A stretch of 44,386 nt of DNA, taken from positions 1 to 44,386 of the forward strand of contig JANWHQ010000119.1 in assembly GCA_025450315.1 (NCBI GenBank). The letters run 5' to 3'. Origin of the DNA: Caulobacteraceae bacterium (GTDB taxonomy: Bacteria; Pseudomonadota; Alphaproteobacteria; Caulobacterales; Caulobacteraceae). Under the pieces are notes generated by a model. It did no database searches. It saw only the letters and a program-made list of their open reading frames with translations, and was not told where the DNA came from. A program made the position numbers and the translations under genes. This document shows, piece by piece, positions 9,474 through 17,090 of this stretch (within the stretch, counting starts at the first letter, position 1; each line of letters opens with the position of its first letter).

Positions 9474-11652
9474 TGATCAGTCTGGAGAGGGAGGGCTGGG
9501 GCCCGGCCGAGCCGGGGCGCGGCCTCTTAGCACGCGCGGCCTTCGAGCACCTAGCCTCGGCAAGCTGAAGTCCTGGGCCGCCGAGGAGGCGCACATCCAG
9601 GTCGACCGCTGGTTCCTCTGGAGTCCGGCGGCCTTCGGCGGCGGCTGCGCCCTCTACTTCGCCGTCCAGATCGAGCCGGCGCTTTGGCTGGGCGGGGTCC
9701 TGGCGGCCCTGAGCCTGATCCTGGCCATGGCGGCGCGCCGGTTCAGCCGGCTCAGGGGCGTCGTCGCCCTGGCCAACCTCGTGGCCTTCGGATGCTGCGG
9801 CTTCTTCGCGGCGGAGCTTCGGGCGGCCAGCGTCGGCGCGCCGGTGGTCTGGCAGCGCACCGCGGCCACGGTGGAAGGCTGGGTGGTGGACGTCGCGGGG
9901 CCTGGCTCGGGCGGCAAGGGCCGCCTGCTGATCGCGCCCTATCGGATCTCAGGGCTGGATCCCTCCCAACTGCCAGCCGAGGCGAGGATCAGCGTGTCGC
10001 CCGACGCGGTGATCGGGCCGGGAGAGGCGGTGCGCCTGCGCGCAGTGATCGGCCCGCCGCCCGAACCCGCCAGCCCCGGCGCCTACGACTTCGCCCGCGA
10101 TTCCTACTTCCAGCGCGTGGGCGCGGTCGGCTTCTCGCTATCCGAGCCGATGATCGTCGATGGGCCAAGGCCCCCTTGGCCGCTGGCGCTGCTGCTCGGG
10201 GTCAACCAAGCCCGATGGTCCCTGGCGCGCCAGATGATCGACGACATGGGCGACCGCGAGGGCGGCGTCGCCGTCGCCATGACCACGGGGCACGAAGCCT
10301 GGCTGACGCAGGACGAGGTGGCGTCCATGCGGGACTCCGGGCTGGCGCACATCCTCTCGATTTCGGGGGTGCATATGGCCATCGTCGGCGGCTTCGTCTT
10401 TCTGGTCTTCCGCACCCTGATCGCGGCCTGGCCCTGGTTGGCGCTGCGCGTGAACGGCAAGAAACTGGCCGCCGCGGCCGCGCTGATCGCGACCGGCGCC
10501 TATCTGATCCTCTCCGGCGCGCCGCCGCCGGCCGTGCGCTCGGCGGTGACTTTGGCCGTGGCGTTCACCGCCATCCTGGTCGACCGGCGGGCCATCAGCA
10601 TGCACGCCCTGGCGCTGGCGGCGCTGATCTGCCTGATCCTGCAGCCCGAAGCGGTGATCCAGCCGGGCTTCCAGATGTCCTTCGCGGCGACCGCCGCCCT
10701 GATCGCCCTGGCCGAGGTCTGGCCTCGGCCGCCCAAGGCGGTCAACACGCCCTGGCCGATCCGCTTGGTTCAGGACGCCGGGGCCTGGGTGCTGGCCGCC
10801 GTGGCGGTCAGCGTCGCCGCCAGCCTGGCGACCGATCCCATCGCCGTCCAGAACTTCAACCGCATCGCCCTCTATGGCGTACCCTCCAACCTTCTGATGG
10901 AGCCGCTGTCGACCTTCCTGATCATGCCGTTCCTGGCCGCCGGCGCGCTGCTCGACTGCTTCGGGGTTGGCGGCTGGGCCCTGGCGGTCGCCGGGTTCGG
11001 CATCAAGCTCCTGAACATGATCGCCGCGGGCGTGGCCGGTTGGCCGCATGCGGTGTGGATCGTCCCCAGCGCGCCGGCGATCGCCTTGCCGATCTCCTTC
11101 CTCGGCATCCTCTGGCTCTGCCTCTGGCGAGGGCGGCTGCGGTTGCTGGGTGTTCCGGCCGCCCTGGCGGTGCTGATCTGGCCGAGGCCGCCGGCGCCGG
11201 TCGCCTGGATCGCCTCGGACGGCGGCGGCGCGGCCGTGGTCTCGCGCGGCGTGGCCGTGCAGCTGCGCCCCGAAGCCAAGCAGTTCGCCGCCGATCTCTG
11301 GGCCCGCCGGCGGGGGCTGAAGCAGCCGGCCAATCCCGACGCGGTGATGAAGGCGCACTTCGACTGCAACCGCCGGCGCTGCCTGCCCAAGGCGGACGAT
11401 CCGGTCCGTCTCGCCGCCTGGTGGACCCGCCGCACGCCCAAGGCGGGCGATGTCGAGGACCTCTGTCGGGACGCCGATTTGGTGGTGCTGAGGGGAGATG
11501 TCGTCCCGTCCGGCTGCGGGGCGGGCGTGCTGACCGGCCGGGACTTCGCCCGCGGCGGCTCGGTCGAGATCTACCGCGCCCGAACCGGCTGGCGGCTTGT
11601 CTGGGCCAATCCTCTGCGCGGCGTGCGCCCGTGGACGGCGCCGATCCGCTAG
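9457..11652 (+). CDS. comEC: ComEC/Rec2-family DNA-uptake channel protein
   Basis: About 731 residues of polytopic membrane protein. The N-terminal third holds the DUF4131/OB-like part (TVEGWVVDVAG through VRLRAVIGPPPEPASPGAYDF). The competence domain follows, with the hallmark SGLAHILSISGVHMAIVGG, then PPPAVRSAVTLAVAF and VIQPGFQMSFAATAALIAL. ComEC moves single-stranded DNA across the inner membrane in natural transformation. No metallo-beta-lactamase-like domain (HxHxDH) is visible after the competence domain, as in other alphaproteobacterial versions. The start is uncertain: no ATG/GTG/TTG occurs in frame between 9457 (GTG) and the conserved region (LKSWAAEEAHIQVDRWFLW), so the start overlaps gltX antisense. 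ATG 9427 and 9394 are alternatives. Confidence 0.88.
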   Translation: MTTADIDQSGEGGLGPGRAGARPLSTRGLRAPSLGKLKSWAAEEAHIQVDRWFLWSPAAFGGGCALYFAVQIEPALWLGGVLAALSLILAMAARRFSRLRGVVALANLVAFGCCGFFAAELRAASVGAPVVWQRTAATVEGWVVDVAGPGSGGKGRLLIAPYRISGLDPSQLPAEARISVSPDAVIGPGEAVRLRAVIGPPPEPASPGAYDFARDSYFQRVGAVGFSLSEPMIVDGPRPPWPLALLLGVNQARWSLARQMIDDMGDREGGVAVAMTTGHEAWLTQDEVASMRDSGLAHILSISGVHMAIVGGFVFLVFRTLIAAWPWLALRVNGKKLAAAAALIATGAYLILSGAPPPAVRSAVTLAVAFTAILVDRRAISMHALALAALICLILQPEAVIQPGFQMSFAATAALIALAEVWPRPPKAVNTPWPIRLVQDAGAWVLAAVAVSVAASLATDPIAVQNFNRIALYGVPSNLLMEPLSTFLIMPFLAAGALLDCFGVGGWALAVAGFGIKLLNMIAAGVAGWPHAVWIVPSAPAIALPISFLGILWLCLWRGRLRLLGVPAALAVLIWPRPPAPVAWIASDGGGAAVVSRGVAVQLRPEAKQFAADLWARRRGLKQPANPDAVMKAHFDCNRRRCLPKADDPVRLAAWWTRRTPKAGDVEDLCRDADLVVLRGDVVPSGCGAGVLTGRDFARGGSVEIYRARTGWRLVWANPLRGVRPWTAPIR

Positions 11653-11683
11653 ATCGGCCGCCGGCGCGCCGCCGAGGCGCGCG

Positions 11684-12298
11684 TCAGCCCAGCTTGTTCA
11701 GCTCTTCCAGGCCGCCGACGGTGACGCCGAGGTCGTTCACGATGCCGGTCTCCAGCGAATAGACCCAGCCGTGGACGCAGAGCTCCTGGCCGCGCGCCCA
11801 GGCGTCCTGCACGAAGACGTCGGAGGCCACGTTACGCACCTGGCGGATGACGTTCAGCTCGCACAACCGCTCCAGCCGCGCCTTCTCCTCGCCGATGGCC
11901 TCCAGCTCGTGGCGATGCTCGTGGTTCACCTCGCGGATGGGGTGCAGCCAGTGGTCGATCAGGCCGAGGCGCTCGCCGTCCACGGCCGCGCGGATGCCGC
12001 CGCAGCCGTAGTGGCCCACCACCAGGATGTGCTTCACCTTGAGCACGTCCACGGCGAACTGCAGCACCGACAGGTAGTTGGCGTCCTGGGGCGGGGCGAG
12101 GTTGGCCACGTTGCGATGGACGAACATTTCGCCCGGATCCAGGCCGACGATCTCGTTGGCCGGCACGCGGCTGTCCGAACAGCCGATCCAGAGGTATTGC
12201 GGCGCCTGCTGCCCCACCAGGCGTTTGAAGAAGCCGGGGTCGGCGGCGACCTTGTCCTCGGCCCAGGCGCGGTTGTTGGCCTTCAGGTCATCCAGCAT
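11684..12298 (-). CDS. can: Beta-class carbonic anhydrase
   Basis: 204 residues from ATG 12298 (MLDDLKANNRAW). The frame extends upstream to 12445, but that stretch is Arg/Pro-rich and overlaps the divergent sigma gene. Zinc ligands are C40, H96 and C99 (WIGCSDSRVP; VVGHYGCGG), with the Asp42-Arg44 dyad, all intact. Further family features are MFVHRNVAN and CVHGWVYSLETG. It interconverts CO2 and bicarbonate in the cytoplasm, supplying bicarbonate for carboxylations. It stands alone between comEC (convergent) and the ECF operon (divergent, about 100 bp between starts). Confidence 0.93.
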   Translation of the reverse strand: MLDDLKANNRAWAEDKVAADPGFFKRLVGQQAPQYLWIGCSDSRVPANEIVGLDPGEMFVHRNVANLAPPQDANYLSVLQFAVDVLKVKHILVVGHYGCGGIRAAVDGERLGLIDHWLHPIREVNHEHRHELEAIGEEKARLERLCELNVIRQVRNVASDVFVQDAWARGQELCVHGWVYSLETGIVNDLGVTVGGLEELNKLG

Positions 12299-12361
12299 GG
12301 GGCGGCCATAGGGCGCCCAGCCCCCGCAGGGCAAGCCGGATTGGACCTGGGCGGCGCTCCG

Positions 12362-12388
12362 GGGAATAAAACCGGGGTCCCGGGGGTC
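12362..12388 (+). promoter_or_regulatory. Candidate ECF-type promoter of the sigma operon
   Basis: GGGAATAAAA at 12362-12371, followed after about 14-15 bases of GC-rich spacer by GGTC (12385-12388), resembles the GGAAT/GGAAC -35 and CGTC/GGTC -10 elements of ECF sigma promoters. Its position just before the sigma gene suggests autoregulation. A start point 7-9 bases after the -10 would fall at or within a few bases of ATG 12399, so the mRNA could be leaderless. This was inferred by eye. Confidence 0.4.
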
Positions 12389-12398
12389 CCAGGCACGG

Positions 12399-12923
12399 AT
12401 GGACGATTCCCCTCGCAGCTTCGAGGCCCTGGCGCTGCCGCACATGGACGCGGCCTACAACTTCGCGCGCTGGCTGACCCGCTCGCCGGCCGATGCGGAC
12501 GACATCGTGCAGGAGGCGATGCTGCGCGCCTTCCGCGGCTTCGACGGCTTCCGCGGCGAGGATGTCCGCCCCTGGCTCATGGCCATCGTGCGCAATTGCT
12601 GGCGCAGCCGGGCCGCCGCCGACCAGAGGCGTGGCCACGTCCCCCTGCCCGAGGAGGACGACAGGCCTCCGGCCTTCGATGGTCCAGATCCTGAGGCCGT
12701 GGCCGTGCGCGCCAGCGAGAGCCGGCGGCTCGAGGCGGCGATCGCGGCCCTGCCGGGCGCCTTCCGGGAGGTGCTGATCCTGCGCGAGATGGAAGACATG
12801 AGCTATCAGCAGATCGCCGAGACCGTCCACGCGCCGATCGGCACGGTGATGTCCCGCCTCGCCCGCGCCCGGGCCTTGCTGAGGGACCAATGGCTGGCGG
12901 AGGCCCCTCATGTCGTGCGCTGA
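12399..12923 (+). CDS. ECF-family RNA polymerase sigma factor
   Basis: 174 residues with sigma region 2 (MDAAYNFARWLTRSPADADD then IVQEAMLRAFRGFDGF, about 15-75) and region 4 (AIAALPGAFREVLILREMED then MSYQQIAETVHAPIGTVMSR, about 112-160). No region 1 or 3 is present, which is the ECF layout. The start at ATG 12399 has only a weak AGG upstream. Its last 14 bp overlap the anti-sigma gene, which has a zinc-binding ASD, so the pair is a sigma/anti-sigma switch. The following metallophosphoesterase and cupredoxin genes suggest an envelope or redox stress role (inference). Confidence 0.93.
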   Translation: MDDSPRSFEALALPHMDAAYNFARWLTRSPADADDIVQEAMLRAFRGFDGFRGEDVRPWLMAIVRNCWRSRAAADQRRGHVPLPEEDDRPPAFDGPDPEAVAVRASESRRLEAAIAALPGAFREVLILREMEDMSYQQIAETVHAPIGTVMSRLARARALLRDQWLAEAPHVVR

Positions 12924-13653
12924 GCGCCTGAGGACCCAGGCCTTCATCGACGGCGCCGTCGACGGGGACGAAGCCGCCGCGATCGAACGCCACATCGAGA
13001 GCTGCGCCGATTGCCAGTCGTTCTGCGCCGATGCGGCCGCGCTCAGCGACGGCATCCGCACCCTTTTGCCACGTCACGCCGCTCCGGCAGCACTGCGTCG
13101 TCGCGTGGAGGCGGCGCTCGGGGCCGAACGCCGCGGCCGGCGCTGGGCGGGGAGGGGGTTCTGGCGCGGCGCCCTTTCGGGCGCGGGGGTCACCGCGGCG
13201 GCGGCGAGCCTCGCCCTGCTGGCGATCCTGCCGCCCCGGGCCGGGACCCTGGTGGACCAGCTCGGCGACAGCCACGCCCAGGCGCTGATCCACGGCCGGA
13301 CCATTCAGGTGGTCTCCTCCGACCACCACACGGTCAAGCCCTGGTTCGCAGGCAGGGTGGCGCTGTCTCCCCCGGTAGCCGACTTCGCCGCCCAAGGCTT
13401 CCCGCTGGCCGGCGGCCGCGTCCAACGCGTGGGCGGCTTCGAGGCTGCGGTGGTGGTCTATCGCCACGGCCGGCACGAGATCGACCTCTACGTCTGGGCC
13501 GACCGTGGCGCGCCCCTGGCGGGCGAGGCGGTGCGCCGGGGCTATCATCTGATCTTCTGGACGCGCCGCGACCTGGACTACGCCGCCATCTCGGACGTCT
13601 CCGAACCCGAGCTCCGGCAATTCACTCGGCTGGTTCGATCCGAGCCGGAATAA
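12910..13653 (+). CDS. Membrane anti-sigma factor with zinc-type ASD
   Basis: 247 residues. The N-terminal anti-sigma domain carries the ZAS signature H28-x3-C32-x2-C35 (HIESCADC). One transmembrane segment follows at about 86-110 (GALSGAGVTAAAASLALLAI), then an approximately 135-residue periplasmic domain with repeated beta-like segments (FEAAVVVYRHGRHEIDLYVW, GYHLIFWTRRDLDYAAISD). The periplasmic part reads like a sensor domain. It overlaps the sigma gene by 14 bp, the usual arrangement for translational coupling and stoichiometric control. It probably holds the sigma factor at the membrane until an extracytoplasmic signal releases it. Confidence 0.9.
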   Translation: MSCAERLRTQAFIDGAVDGDEAAAIERHIESCADCQSFCADAAALSDGIRTLLPRHAAPAALRRRVEAALGAERRGRRWAGRGFWRGALSGAGVTAAAASLALLAILPPRAGTLVDQLGDSHAQALIHGRTIQVVSSDHHTVKPWFAGRVALSPPVADFAAQGFPLAGGRVQRVGGFEAAVVVYRHGRHEIDLYVWADRGAPLAGEAVRRGYHLIFWTRRDLDYAAISDVSEPELRQFTRLVRSEPE

Positions 13654-13699
13654 ACCGCCCATCGCGGCGGTCTAGCCTCCGAACCCTGGAGGATCGCCC

Positions 13700-14626
13700 A
13701 TGGATCACGACCCCTCGCGCCGCCGCGTGCTGCATTGCATGGGGATGGGAGCGGGAACGCTCTTCGCCCTCTCCGGCGGCGTGCCGACCGGCTTCGACCT
13801 CGCCGAGTCCGCCGAGCCGGGGGCGGCCGCCAAGATCGGCGCGCCGCTGTTCGTTCAGATCAGCGACAGCCACATCGGCTTCGACAAGCAGGCCAACCCG
13901 GACGTCGCCGGCACGCTCGAGCAGTCCGTGGCCCTGGTGAACGGCCTGTCCCGGCAACCGGCGCTGGTGCTGCACACCGGAGACATCACCCACCTGTCCA
14001 AGCCGGCGGAATTCGATCTGGCCGCCCAGCTGATGGGGGGCCTGCGGACGAGCGAACTGCACACGGTTCCGGGCGAGCACGACGTCGCCGACGGCGTGGG
14101 AGCCGAGTATTTCGCCCGTTTCGGCAGGGCCTCCGCCAATCGCGGCCACTACAGCTTTGATCACGCCGGAGTGCATTTCGTCGCCCTGAACAACGTCATG
14201 CAGTTCAAGCCCAACGGCCTGGCCTCGCTCGGCCACGACCAGCTGGCGTGGCTGGCAGGCGATCTCTCCGGCCGCCCGGCGAGCCAGCCGCTGGTCCTGT
14301 TCGCCCACATGCCGATGTGGAGCATCTATGAGCCCTGGGGATGGGGCTCGGGCGACGCCCAGCAGATCATGGACCAGGTGCGCCGGTTCGGCTCGGTGAC
14401 GGTGCTGAACGGCCACATCCACCAGGTGGTCCAGAAGGTGGAGGGTCACGTCACCTTCCACACCGCCCGCTCGACCGCCTATCCGCAGCCGGCCCCAGGC
14501 GTCGGACCAGGTCCTGGGCCGTTGATCGCACCGCCCGGCCAGCTGGCGCGAATGCTCGGCGTCACCAGCATCTCCCGCGCGCCGCTGCATGCCGCCCTGC
14601 GCGTGGACGACTTGCCTCTCGCCTGA
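13700..14626 (+). CDS. Exported metallophosphoesterase (calcineurin-like)
   Basis: 308 residues. The N-terminus SRRRVLHCMGMGAGTLFALS looks like a Tat signal (twin Arg then hydrophobic stretch), so export in folded form is likely. Metallophosphoesterase motifs in order: D56-x-H58 (QISDSHIG), G-D95 (HTGDITH), PGEHD (125-128), FAHMP and NGHIH. In the third motif Glu replaces the usual Asn of GN(H)D, a substitution at a metal-ligand position, so substrate and activity are uncertain. It starts 46 bp after the anti-sigma gene and 29 bp before a cupredoxin, so it is part of the same likely operon and regulon. Confidence 0.88.
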   Translation: MDHDPSRRRVLHCMGMGAGTLFALSGGVPTGFDLAESAEPGAAAKIGAPLFVQISDSHIGFDKQANPDVAGTLEQSVALVNGLSRQPALVLHTGDITHLSKPAEFDLAAQLMGGLRTSELHTVPGEHDVADGVGAEYFARFGRASANRGHYSFDHAGVHFVALNNVMQFKPNGLASLGHDQLAWLAGDLSGRPASQPLVLFAHMPMWSIYEPWGWGSGDAQQIMDQVRRFGSVTVLNGHIHQVVQKVEGHVTFHTARSTAYPQPAPGVGPGPGPLIAPPGQLARMLGVTSISRAPLHAALRVDDLPLA

Positions 14627-14655
14627 TCCCTTCCAGCCTCGACCGGACGACCATC

Positions 14656-15000
14656 ATGAGCCTTCGATCTCGCCGGCGCGCCTTCGCCGCGGCCGCTCTT
14701 GCCGCCGTGGCCGTCACCGTCCTTGCCGCCGGCGTCTCGCTGGGCGCGCAGGGCGACGCCACGGTGATGGTGGAGAACTTCGCCTTCCAGCCCATGGCCA
14801 TAGCGGTTCCCACGGATGCCGTGGTGACCTGGAGGAACCTGGACGGCGAGCCCCACACCGTCACCAGCGTCGACGGCGTCTTCCGGTCCGGCGCGCTGGA
14901 TCAAGGCGAAAGCTACAGCTTCAGGTTCTCAAAGCCCGGCGTCTACAGGTACCTGTGCAGCATCCATCCCCGCATGGTCGGCGTCGTCACGGTGAGGTGA
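14656..15000 (+). CDS. Secreted cupredoxin (blue copper protein, amicyanin-like)
   Basis: 114 residues from ATG 14656. There is an N-terminal signal peptide (RSRRRAFAAAALAAVAVTVL then AAGVSLGA). The type I copper ligands are H67 (GEPHTVTS), C101, H104 and M107 (YLCSIHPRM), so a full copper site is predicted. The short fold begins VMVENFAFQP, as in amicyanin/plastocyanin-like periplasmic electron carriers. It is last in the sigma / anti-sigma / phosphoesterase run. A larger frame starting upstream (14341) is a shadow. Its partner redox enzyme is not visible here. Confidence 0.9.
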   Translation: MSLRSRRRAFAAAALAAVAVTVLAAGVSLGAQGDATVMVENFAFQPMAIAVPTDAVVTWRNLDGEPHTVTSVDGVFRSGALDQGESYSFRFSKPGVYRYLCSIHPRMVGVVTVR

Positions 15001-15035
15001 CGCGCGACGCCGGCTTGACTCGGCAAACCACGATT

Positions 15036-15055
15036 GTAGTTTCCTAGAAAACTAC
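15036..15055. promoter_or_regulatory. 20-bp palindrome overlapping a candidate promoter
   Basis: GTAGTTTCCTAGAAAACTAC is a near-perfect dyad (9 of 10 positions per half). It overlaps the possible -10 (TAGTTT, 15037-15042) of a promoter whose -35 could be TTGACT (15015-15020, 16-bp spacer). This layout is typical of MarR- or BlaI-like repressor operators. No obvious gene starts right after it; the next start is 15257. Confidence 0.45.
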
Positions 15056-15202
15056 GAAATTGGTTTTTGGGCGGGGAGCGACGCGTGGCCGGCTGGATTG
15101 CATTCGGAACCGCACCGTCCGCCGGGCCCGGCCAGTTCGGGAGGGGGACCTCGCGCCGGCGGCAGACGGCGTGGGGATTCCCTCCCGAAGCCCGCGCGGG
15201 GC

Positions 15203-15230
15203 CTGACGAGGCCGCATCGGCGGCTATACT
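15203..15230 (+). promoter_or_regulatory. Candidate housekeeping promoter for the tandem paralogue pair
   Basis: CTGACG (15203-15208), 16-bp spacer, TATACT (15225-15230). It lies 26 bases before ATG 15257, which is preceded by a strong SD (GGGGAGGGG). The spacing makes a short 5' leader. Assigned by eye. Confidence 0.45.
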
Positions 15231-15256
15231 CCCCGGCCGAACAGGGGAGGGGCTTG

Positions 15257-15739
15257 ATGACCCGGGACTATGGAGCCCGCGCTCCGCGCAAGAAGATCGG
15301 CGCCCCGGCCATGGTGGCGGGCGCGATCGCGGTGATCGCCGTATGTGTGGCGGGGAACTGGTGGCTGCATCGGCCCGGCGCCATCCGGAAGGCCCAGGAG
15401 TGGGCGATCACCGGTCCGCCGTGCCCCGAGGTCTCGGCCCGGGCGTTCCAGGCCCAGCCGGTCCGCATCCACGAGCGCCTCGAGGACAACGACATCGTGT
15501 TCGGCCGAGGCTACGGCCATGTCAGCTGCGACAACATCGTCAACGATGGCGGCAAGGGCGTTGGCTTCTTCACCGAGTGCCAGTTCACCAGCCCAGGCGC
15601 GATCCAGGTCACCACCAAGGCTGGCGACACCTATTTCCTGACCAAGGTCAGCCCGGCGACCGTGTCGGTGAAGAAGGGCGTGCCCAGCTGCGTGCTGGCC
15701 GCCAATTTCAAGGGTGAGCAATCGGTTCCGGGCGAGTAG
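15257..15739 (+). CDS. Hypothetical one-TM exported protein, paralogue A
   Basis: 160 residues from ATG 15257, chosen because GGGGAGGGG precedes it; the frame upstream to 15098 is Pro/Arg-rich. A single TM near the N-terminus (MVAGAIAVIAVCVAGNWWL) is followed by an approximately 120-residue extracytoplasmic domain. That domain has WAITGPPCPEV, then GRGYGHVSCDNI, NDGGKG, ECQFTSPGAIQVTT, and VKKGVPSCVLA. Four Cys in the domain may form two disulfides. Its 3' end overlaps the next gene, a clear paralogue, by 26 bp. No known family was recognised; the function is unknown. Confidence 0.8.
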   Translation: MTRDYGARAPRKKIGAPAMVAGAIAVIAVCVAGNWWLHRPGAIRKAQEWAITGPPCPEVSARAFQAQPVRIHERLEDNDIVFGRGYGHVSCDNIVNDGGKGVGFFTECQFTSPGAIQVTTKAGDTYFLTKVSPATVSVKKGVPSCVLAANFKGEQSVPGE

Positions 15740-16247
15740 GCCCCGGAGGGCGCGAGGACGCCGTCCGGCGGATTTCGGCGCCGGCGCCTGGCGGCCGTTG
15801 GAATTGTTCGCGTCGCTCCGCCTCATCGTGGCGCTGGCGATCGGCATGGGGGTCGCCGTGGCCGCCAGTACGTGGCTGCAACAGGCGCCGCGCAACCTCG
15901 CCCAGGCCCGGCGCTGGGCCATCCACGGGCCGCGGTGTCCAGCCCTCGCGGCCGGCGACTTCGCCGATCTGGCCGTGAAGCCCGCCGCCAGCTTCCAGTA
16001 CGACGACGTCACCTTCGAGCGCGGCTATGGCCACGTCTATTGCGACGAAATCCATGACGATGGCGGCCGCGGGCCTGGCGTGCATCCGGTCTGCCAGTTC
16101 ACCGGCCCCGCGGTGCTGAAGGTGACGAGCCCAAAGGGGAGGTTCTACTTCTTCCCGTCGACGGGCCGGGCCACGGTCGAGGTCCAGCGCGGCGTCGCCA
16201 CCTGCGTCCGCGGCGGCTGGTTCACGGGCGGCGAAGGTCAGTGGTAG
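15714..16247 (+). CDS. Hypothetical one-TM exported protein, paralogue B
   Basis: 177 residues from GTG 15714. It has a basic N-terminus and one TM ([16 protein letters not shown]), then the same domain as the previous gene: [11 protein letters not shown] / GRC-type Cys, [42 protein letters not shown]. Cys positions and the G-YGHV-CD motif are conserved between the two, so they arose by tandem duplication. The start overlaps the upstream gene by 26 bp, so translation is probably coupled. Its 3' end overlaps lexA (convergent) by 10 bp. Function unknown. Confidence 0.8.
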   Translation: MSNRFRASRPRRARGRRPADFGAGAWRPLELFASLRLIVALAIGMGVAVAASTWLQQAPRNLAQARRWAIHGPRCPALAAGDFADLAVKPAASFQYDDVTFERGYGHVYCDEIHDDGGRGPGVHPVCQFTGPAVLKVTSPKGRFYFFPSTGRATVEVQRGVATCVRGGWFTGGEGQW

Positions 16248-16915
16248 CGGCGGATCAGGCCCACCAGCCGGCCCTGCACCTGCACCTGATCGGGCCCGAA
16301 GATGCGGGTCTCATAGGCGGGGTTGGCCGCTTCGAGCGCGATCGAGGCGCCGCGCTTGCGCAGCCGCTTCAGGGTGGCTTCCTCGCCCACCAGCGCCACC
16401 ACGATCTCGCCGGAGTTGGCGGTGTTGGCGCGCCGGATGATCACCTGGTCGCCGTCCAGGATGCCGGCGTTGATCATGGAGTCGCCCTGCACCTCCAGGA
16501 CAAAATGCTCGCCCGCACCCAGCAGGGTCTCGGGCACCTGTACCCGGTCCCGCTCGTGCTGGATGGCGTCGATCGGAGTGCCGGCGGCGATGCGGCCCAG
16601 CACCGGCAGCTCGCGGATGTCATTGGCCGGCGAGGCGGGGCGGGCGGTCTCCACCACCTGGGGCTTGAAGGGCGTGCGGCTCCTGGAGCCGGCCGTGGCC
16701 TCCTCGGGCAGGCGCACCACTTCCAGGGCCCGGGCCCGGTGCGGCAGGCGCCTGAGGAACCCGCGCTCTTCCAGCGCGGTGATCAGACGGTGGATGCCGG
16801 ACTTGGAGGCGAGATCCAGAGCCTCCTTCATCTCATCGAACGACGGCGAGACGCCGGTTTCCTTGATCCGCTCGTGGATGAACATGAGCAGCTCGTGTTG
16901 CTTGCGCGTCAGCAT
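16238..16915 (-). CDS. lexA: LexA SOS repressor
   Basis: 225 residues. The N-terminal winged HTH ([20 protein letters not shown] then [20 protein letters not shown]) is followed by the S24 autoprotease domain: cleavage site A111-G112 (GRIAAGTPI), nucleophile Ser146 (GDSMINAG) and Lys183 (EATLKRL). It represses DNA-damage genes and self-cleaves when stimulated by RecA filaments. An SOS box lies 37 bp upstream (16952-16966), so it is autoregulated. The longer linker between domains (about residues 68-100) is common in alphaproteobacteria. Confidence 0.97.
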   Translation of the reverse strand: MLTRKQHELLMFIHERIKETGVSPSFDEMKEALDLASKSGIHRLITALEERGFLRRLPHRARALEVVRLPEEATAGSRSRTPFKPQVVETARPASPANDIRELPVLGRIAAGTPIDAIQHERDRVQVPETLLGAGEHFVLEVQGDSMINAGILDGDQVIIRRANTANSGEIVVALVGEEATLKRLRKRGASIALEAANPAYETRIFGPDQVQVQGRLVGLIRRYH

Positions 16916-16951
16916 GATCGCCCTCGGAACAAATCAAAAACGTCTTGGAAT

Positions 16952-16966
16952 GTTCTCTATGCGTTC
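16952..16966. promoter_or_regulatory. Alphaproteobacterial SOS box (LexA operator) of lexA
   Basis: GTTC-TCTATGC-GTTC on the plus strand is an exact match to GTTC-N7-GTTC, the direct-repeat LexA operator of alphaproteobacteria. On the minus strand a candidate -35 TTGACT sits at 16980-16975, and the box covers the -10 position 15-17 bases downstream, so LexA would block polymerase binding. Confidence 0.9.
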
Positions 16967-17090
16967 CAGATTGAAGTCAAGTTAACGGCCGACCTCGTGC
17001 AAGTCATGGAAAACCCTGACCTTTTGATCGGGCCTCTGGCGTCGCCTTAATCCAGATCCCCAGAATCAGCGGCCGGGAGCGGCCAGCGGG

